Source of the DNA: an uncultured Prevotellaceae bacterium
GTDB lineage: Bacteria; Bacteroidota; Bacteroidia; Bacteroidales; Bacteroidaceae
DNA: 35,984 nt
Direction of reading: 5' to 3'
Assembly (NCBI GenBank): GCA_900320585.1
Contig: ONSV01000046.1
Coordinates: forward strand, 1-35,984
Positions 34,220-35,984 of the stretch are shown piece by piece (the stretch's first letter is position 1; every line of letters starts with the position of its first letter). Under the pieces are notes generated by a model. That model saw only the letters and a program-made list of their open reading frames with translations. It searched no databases and was not told the origin of the DNA. The position numbers and the translations under genes were made by a program.

Positions 34220-34363
34220 ATGAAAGCTATTTATTCTGAACCCAAAACCAAGGCTATGACCTTGAATGTGAGCGCAGCTATCTGCAGCGAGCCCATCGTA
34301 TCTTCTGATCCTATTACTGGTACCCCAACAGGCGACGAGGCAGTTAAGGCTCCAATGTTCTAA
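34220..34363 (+). CDS. small peptide 3 (47 aa), diverged paralogue
   Basis: 47 residues, beginning MKAIYSEPKTKAMTLNVSAA. It shares the VSAAICSEP block (Cys at 22) and the C-terminal PTGDEAVKAPMF with peptides 1 and 2, but the middle is different: IVSSDPITGT replaces VPTSETPVT. At the DNA level both shared blocks are nearly identical, even at third positions, while the middle has diverged in length and sequence. This layout, constant ends around a variable core, is what one expects if a processing machinery reads the ends and the middle is the active part. It is also consistent with gene conversion. Function unknown. Confidence 0.8.
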   Translation: MKAIYSEPKTKAMTLNVSAAICSEPIVSSDPITGTPTGDEAVKAPMF

Positions 34364-34382
34364 TTCAGGACAAAAGTCACAT

Positions 34383-34416
34383 GCCAGGCTATTTCCCATG
34401 GCCTGGCTTCTTTTTA
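34383..34416 (+). terminator. terminator of peptide gene 3
   Basis: GCCAGGC (34383-34389) pairs with GCCTGGC (34401-34407), followed by TTCTTTTT. Confidence 0.85.
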
Positions 34417-34448
34417 TCCAATATCTATTTTTCTCATTTTCTTCGTGA

Positions 34449-34526
34449 AAAATAGATACCTATGTTGGGTCTGAACCTTACATTCCCCCATACATCGATC
34501 CTGCTATTCCCGTAGATGTATTATAG
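34449..34526 (+). pseudogene. possible decayed fourth peptide gene
   Basis: The frame ending at TAG 34524-34526 reads ...YVGSEPYIPPYIDPAIPVDVL. It can be aligned with the CSEP-core region of peptide 3 (SEP, then DP-I), with Gly in place of Cys. No ATG, leader or promoter remains; a stop lies just upstream at 34446-34448. The hairpin that follows (34543-34568) is like the terminators of the intact copies. Tentative: the match is short. Confidence 0.3.
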
Positions 34527-34542
34527 AAATAGGGGGATAGTA

Positions 34543-34568
34543 AAAACCAGGCTTAGGTCTGGTTTTTT
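34543..34568 (+). terminator. fourth ACCAG/CTGGT terminator hairpin
   Basis: AAAACCAG (34543-34550) pairs with CTGGTTTT (34559-34566), followed by TT. It resembles the three terminators before it and lies 43 bp before the S26-PqqD gene, which has no consensus promoter of its own. Confidence 0.75.
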
Positions 34569-34611
34569 AGTTGAGCGAGTGTGACACTTCAATTACCTTA
34601 ATGAATATCCA

Positions 34612-35361
34612 ATGACACTTCTGCGTTTTTTCAAAATACTCGTCTTCGTTTTCTCTTTGATGATGTGTGGCTCATGTAAACGCACCCATCATTCTCCTGC
34701 CAACAAGGATGCCATCCAGGTGCCCAACGAGAAATACGTGGATTATATGAAACCCTACCTCCAGAATGGTTTCCTTGTGAGAATGGTGCCAAAAGGAAAT
34801 AGTATGTTGCCTACATTGAGGAATGGGGAGGAAGTGGTCACTTTGAAACATACTGACAACGTGCAACCAGGCGACATCGTGCTCGCGCTTACTTCGTATG
34901 GCCATTATGTCATACATAGGGTGGTAAGTGTGAATGGAAAGCATGTCACGCTAAAAGGCGACCATAATCAATCCACAGAGGCTGCACTGATTACCGATGT
35001 GCTGGCCACGTTGGTCAACAAAGAGCCATACCTTAGGGATAATGGCGAAAAGCAAGGACTGCCGTTGGATGGAAAAAACAAATTCAAATCCAATCCCCTA
35101 TATCGGATTGATACCGTCGACACGTTGGCATGGATGGTCGACACCCTAAACAAGAAAGTTGACATGCACAGGGCCGTGGTGTTCAACGAAACCGCACTGT
35201 TGGTTTGGAACACCGTGGCCAAGTCGGGCTTCACCATCAATGACATGGCAAGTTGCCTCACCAAAAACTATGAGGTAGACGACTCTACGGCATTCAACGA
35301 CTGCCGCAGGCTGCTTGCCGCGTGGAGAGATTGTGGGTTGGTGGTCAGTGCGGGGCAATGA
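34612..35361 (+). CDS. S26-type peptidase fused to PqqD-like domain, lipoprotein-like
   Basis: A 249-residue protein in three parts. Residues 1-22 are a hydrophobic signal with Cys at 19 and 22 (LMMCGSC), which looks like a lipobox. Residues about 52-145 are an S24/S26-like peptidase domain: Ser64 in KGNSMLPT, His102 in VIHRVV, Asp117 in KGDHN; the His in place of Lys resembles SipW/ER-type signal peptidases. Residues about 185-245 resemble PqqD: AVVFNETALLVWNTV, then helices ending in LLAAWRDCGLV. PqqD-like domains bind leaders of precursor peptides. It lies just downstream of the peptide genes and is the natural candidate to process them. A PqqD domain outside the cytoplasm would be unusual; the signal may instead be a membrane anchor. 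Confidence 0.78.
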   Translation: MTLLRFFKILVFVFSLMMCGSCKRTHHSPANKDAIQVPNEKYVDYMKPYLQNGFLVRMVPKGNSMLPTLRNGEEVVTLKHTDNVQPGDIVLALTSYGHYVIHRVVSVNGKHVTLKGDHNQSTEAALITDVLATLVNKEPYLRDNGEKQGLPLDGKNKFKSNPLYRIDTVDTLAWMVDTLNKKVDMHRAVVFNETALLVWNTVAKSGFTINDMASCLTKNYEVDDSTAFNDCRRLLAAWRDCGLVVSAGQ

Positions 35362-35378
35362 CTTGTCGGATTTCGGCC

Positions 35379-35984
35379 TTATTCTCCTTTTATCATCATG
35401 CGATGGTTGCGCAACTCATTCTCCTCCTCGAGGAATAAGTTGCCCATAAACATCTCCATGTATTGGGTAGTAGGATAAATGCCCTGATGCATGTTGGTAT
35501 AGCATGCCCGGATGATGGCATTGCGGAAATACCAGGCCTCACGATAGAAAGTGTCGTTGGCAATATGATACCCCCTGCTCAGCAAATATTGCAAGGCATA
35601 TACAAATGCAGTACGCGTGTTGGCATAGTGAAATGCATTGATCATGAACAATTTGGCGATGAATTCGCTATAGCTATGCAGGCGGTGGGCGCTCGACAAG
35701 TTATCATAGTTGATTTCCCGTTCCTTGGAGAAAAGACGGTCCAAATAGTCAGCGATGAGGTCACTCGAGGGGTATAGCACGGACGAGTTGGAAAGCACCC
35801 ATTCCTTTTTGCTCGCAGGATGCTCACGCAGCTTGCCAGAGTCGTGGTAGATGCCATGGAACATGTGACGGTGGGTGCGTGAGAAATCCTCCACTGTGAG
35901 CGTGACGTGGTAGGCCTGGTCGAGCAGGACGATGAGGGCGAAGCCCATGAGCGAGCTCCAGCCCGGGGCCGAGCGGAACGCGTA
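35379..35984 (-). CDS. Fic-family protein with degenerate catalytic motif (partial)
   Basis: The frame is open to the right edge, so the start is unknown; Met at 35948 is the first in the window. The region resembles Bacteroidota Fic proteins across its length: HRHMFHGIYHDSGKLRE, SKKEWVLSNSSVLY, and the C-terminal EAWYFRNAIIRACY and NELRNHRMMI. The Fic core should read HPFxxGNxR; here it is N104-A-F-H-Y-A-N-T-R112 (numbered from Met 35948). The catalytic His is Asn, Pro is Ala, the following acid position is Tyr and Gly is Ala; only Phe, Asn and Arg remain. AMPylation by the usual mechanism is unlikely. It converges on the peptidase-PqqD gene, 17 bp away. Confidence 0.8.
   Translation of the reverse strand, partial: YAFRSAPGWSSLMGFALIVLLDQAYHVTLTVEDFSRTHRHMFHGIYHDSGKLREHPASKKEWVLSNSSVLYPSSDLIADYLDRLFSKEREINYDNLSSAHRLHSYSEFIAKLFMINAFHYANTRTAFVYALQYLLSRGYHIANDTFYREAWYFRNAIIRACYTNMHQGIYPTTQYMEMFMGNLFLEEENELRNHRMMIKGE

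Noticed and set aside
34220-34363. Lipobox reading of SAAIC in the small peptides
   Set aside because: There is no hydrophobic core before the Cys and Ile precedes it, so these are not lipoprotein signals.

Overview
The window looks like chromosomal DNA from a Bacteroidota anaerobe, most likely Prevotellaceae (Prevotella/Segatella-like). Support: a fused MurF-alanine racemase, PorX and PorW/SprE type IX secretion proteins, an archaeal-type ProS, a PafA-like phosphatase, rubrerythrin, and many promoters of the Bacteroidota form TTTG-N18-20-TAnnTTTG in place of sigma70 boxes. Shine-Dalgarno sequences are weak or absent, so several starts were set from promoter position, signal peptides or overlaps.

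Layout. (a) 1-7.6 kb, minus strand: one long co-directional run aroA - small membrane protein - porW - porX - tsaE - partial exported protein, apparently read from a promoter inside a triplicated 89-bp palindromic repeat (7564-7822). (b) 7.9-14.5 kb: a small membrane protein, a DUF445-GH25 lysozyme pair, murF-alr, then asparaginase and rubrerythrin. (c) 14.7-21 kb: uronate isomerase, an orphan polysaccharide-export lipoprotein, a Sel1 protein, an Ala-rich lipoprotein, mtaB and an overlapping family 2 glycosyltransferase. (d) 21-26 kb, minus strand: PafA-like phosphatase, a structured 700-bp intergenic stretch with possible small genes, an exported unknown protein, and proS. (e) 26.3-33.3 kb, plus strand: OmpA lipoprotein, mtgA, pcrA, a two-domain esterase, cysE and vsr.

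(f) 33.3-36 kb is the unusual part. Three tandem 45-47-residue peptide genes share conserved ends, a single Cys and a variable middle. Each has its own TTTG-N19-TAnnTTTG promoter and its own terminator. A probable fourth, decayed copy follows. Next comes a lipoprotein-like protein that joins an S26-type (Ser-His-Asp) peptidase to a PqqD-like domain, the fold that binds precursor peptides in RiPP pathways. A convergent Fic-family gene with a degraded catalytic motif runs off the right edge. I read this as a candidate minimal peptide maturation or export system of unknown function; no tailoring enzyme is visible in the window.

No rRNA, tRNA, CRISPR array or intact insertion sequence was seen.
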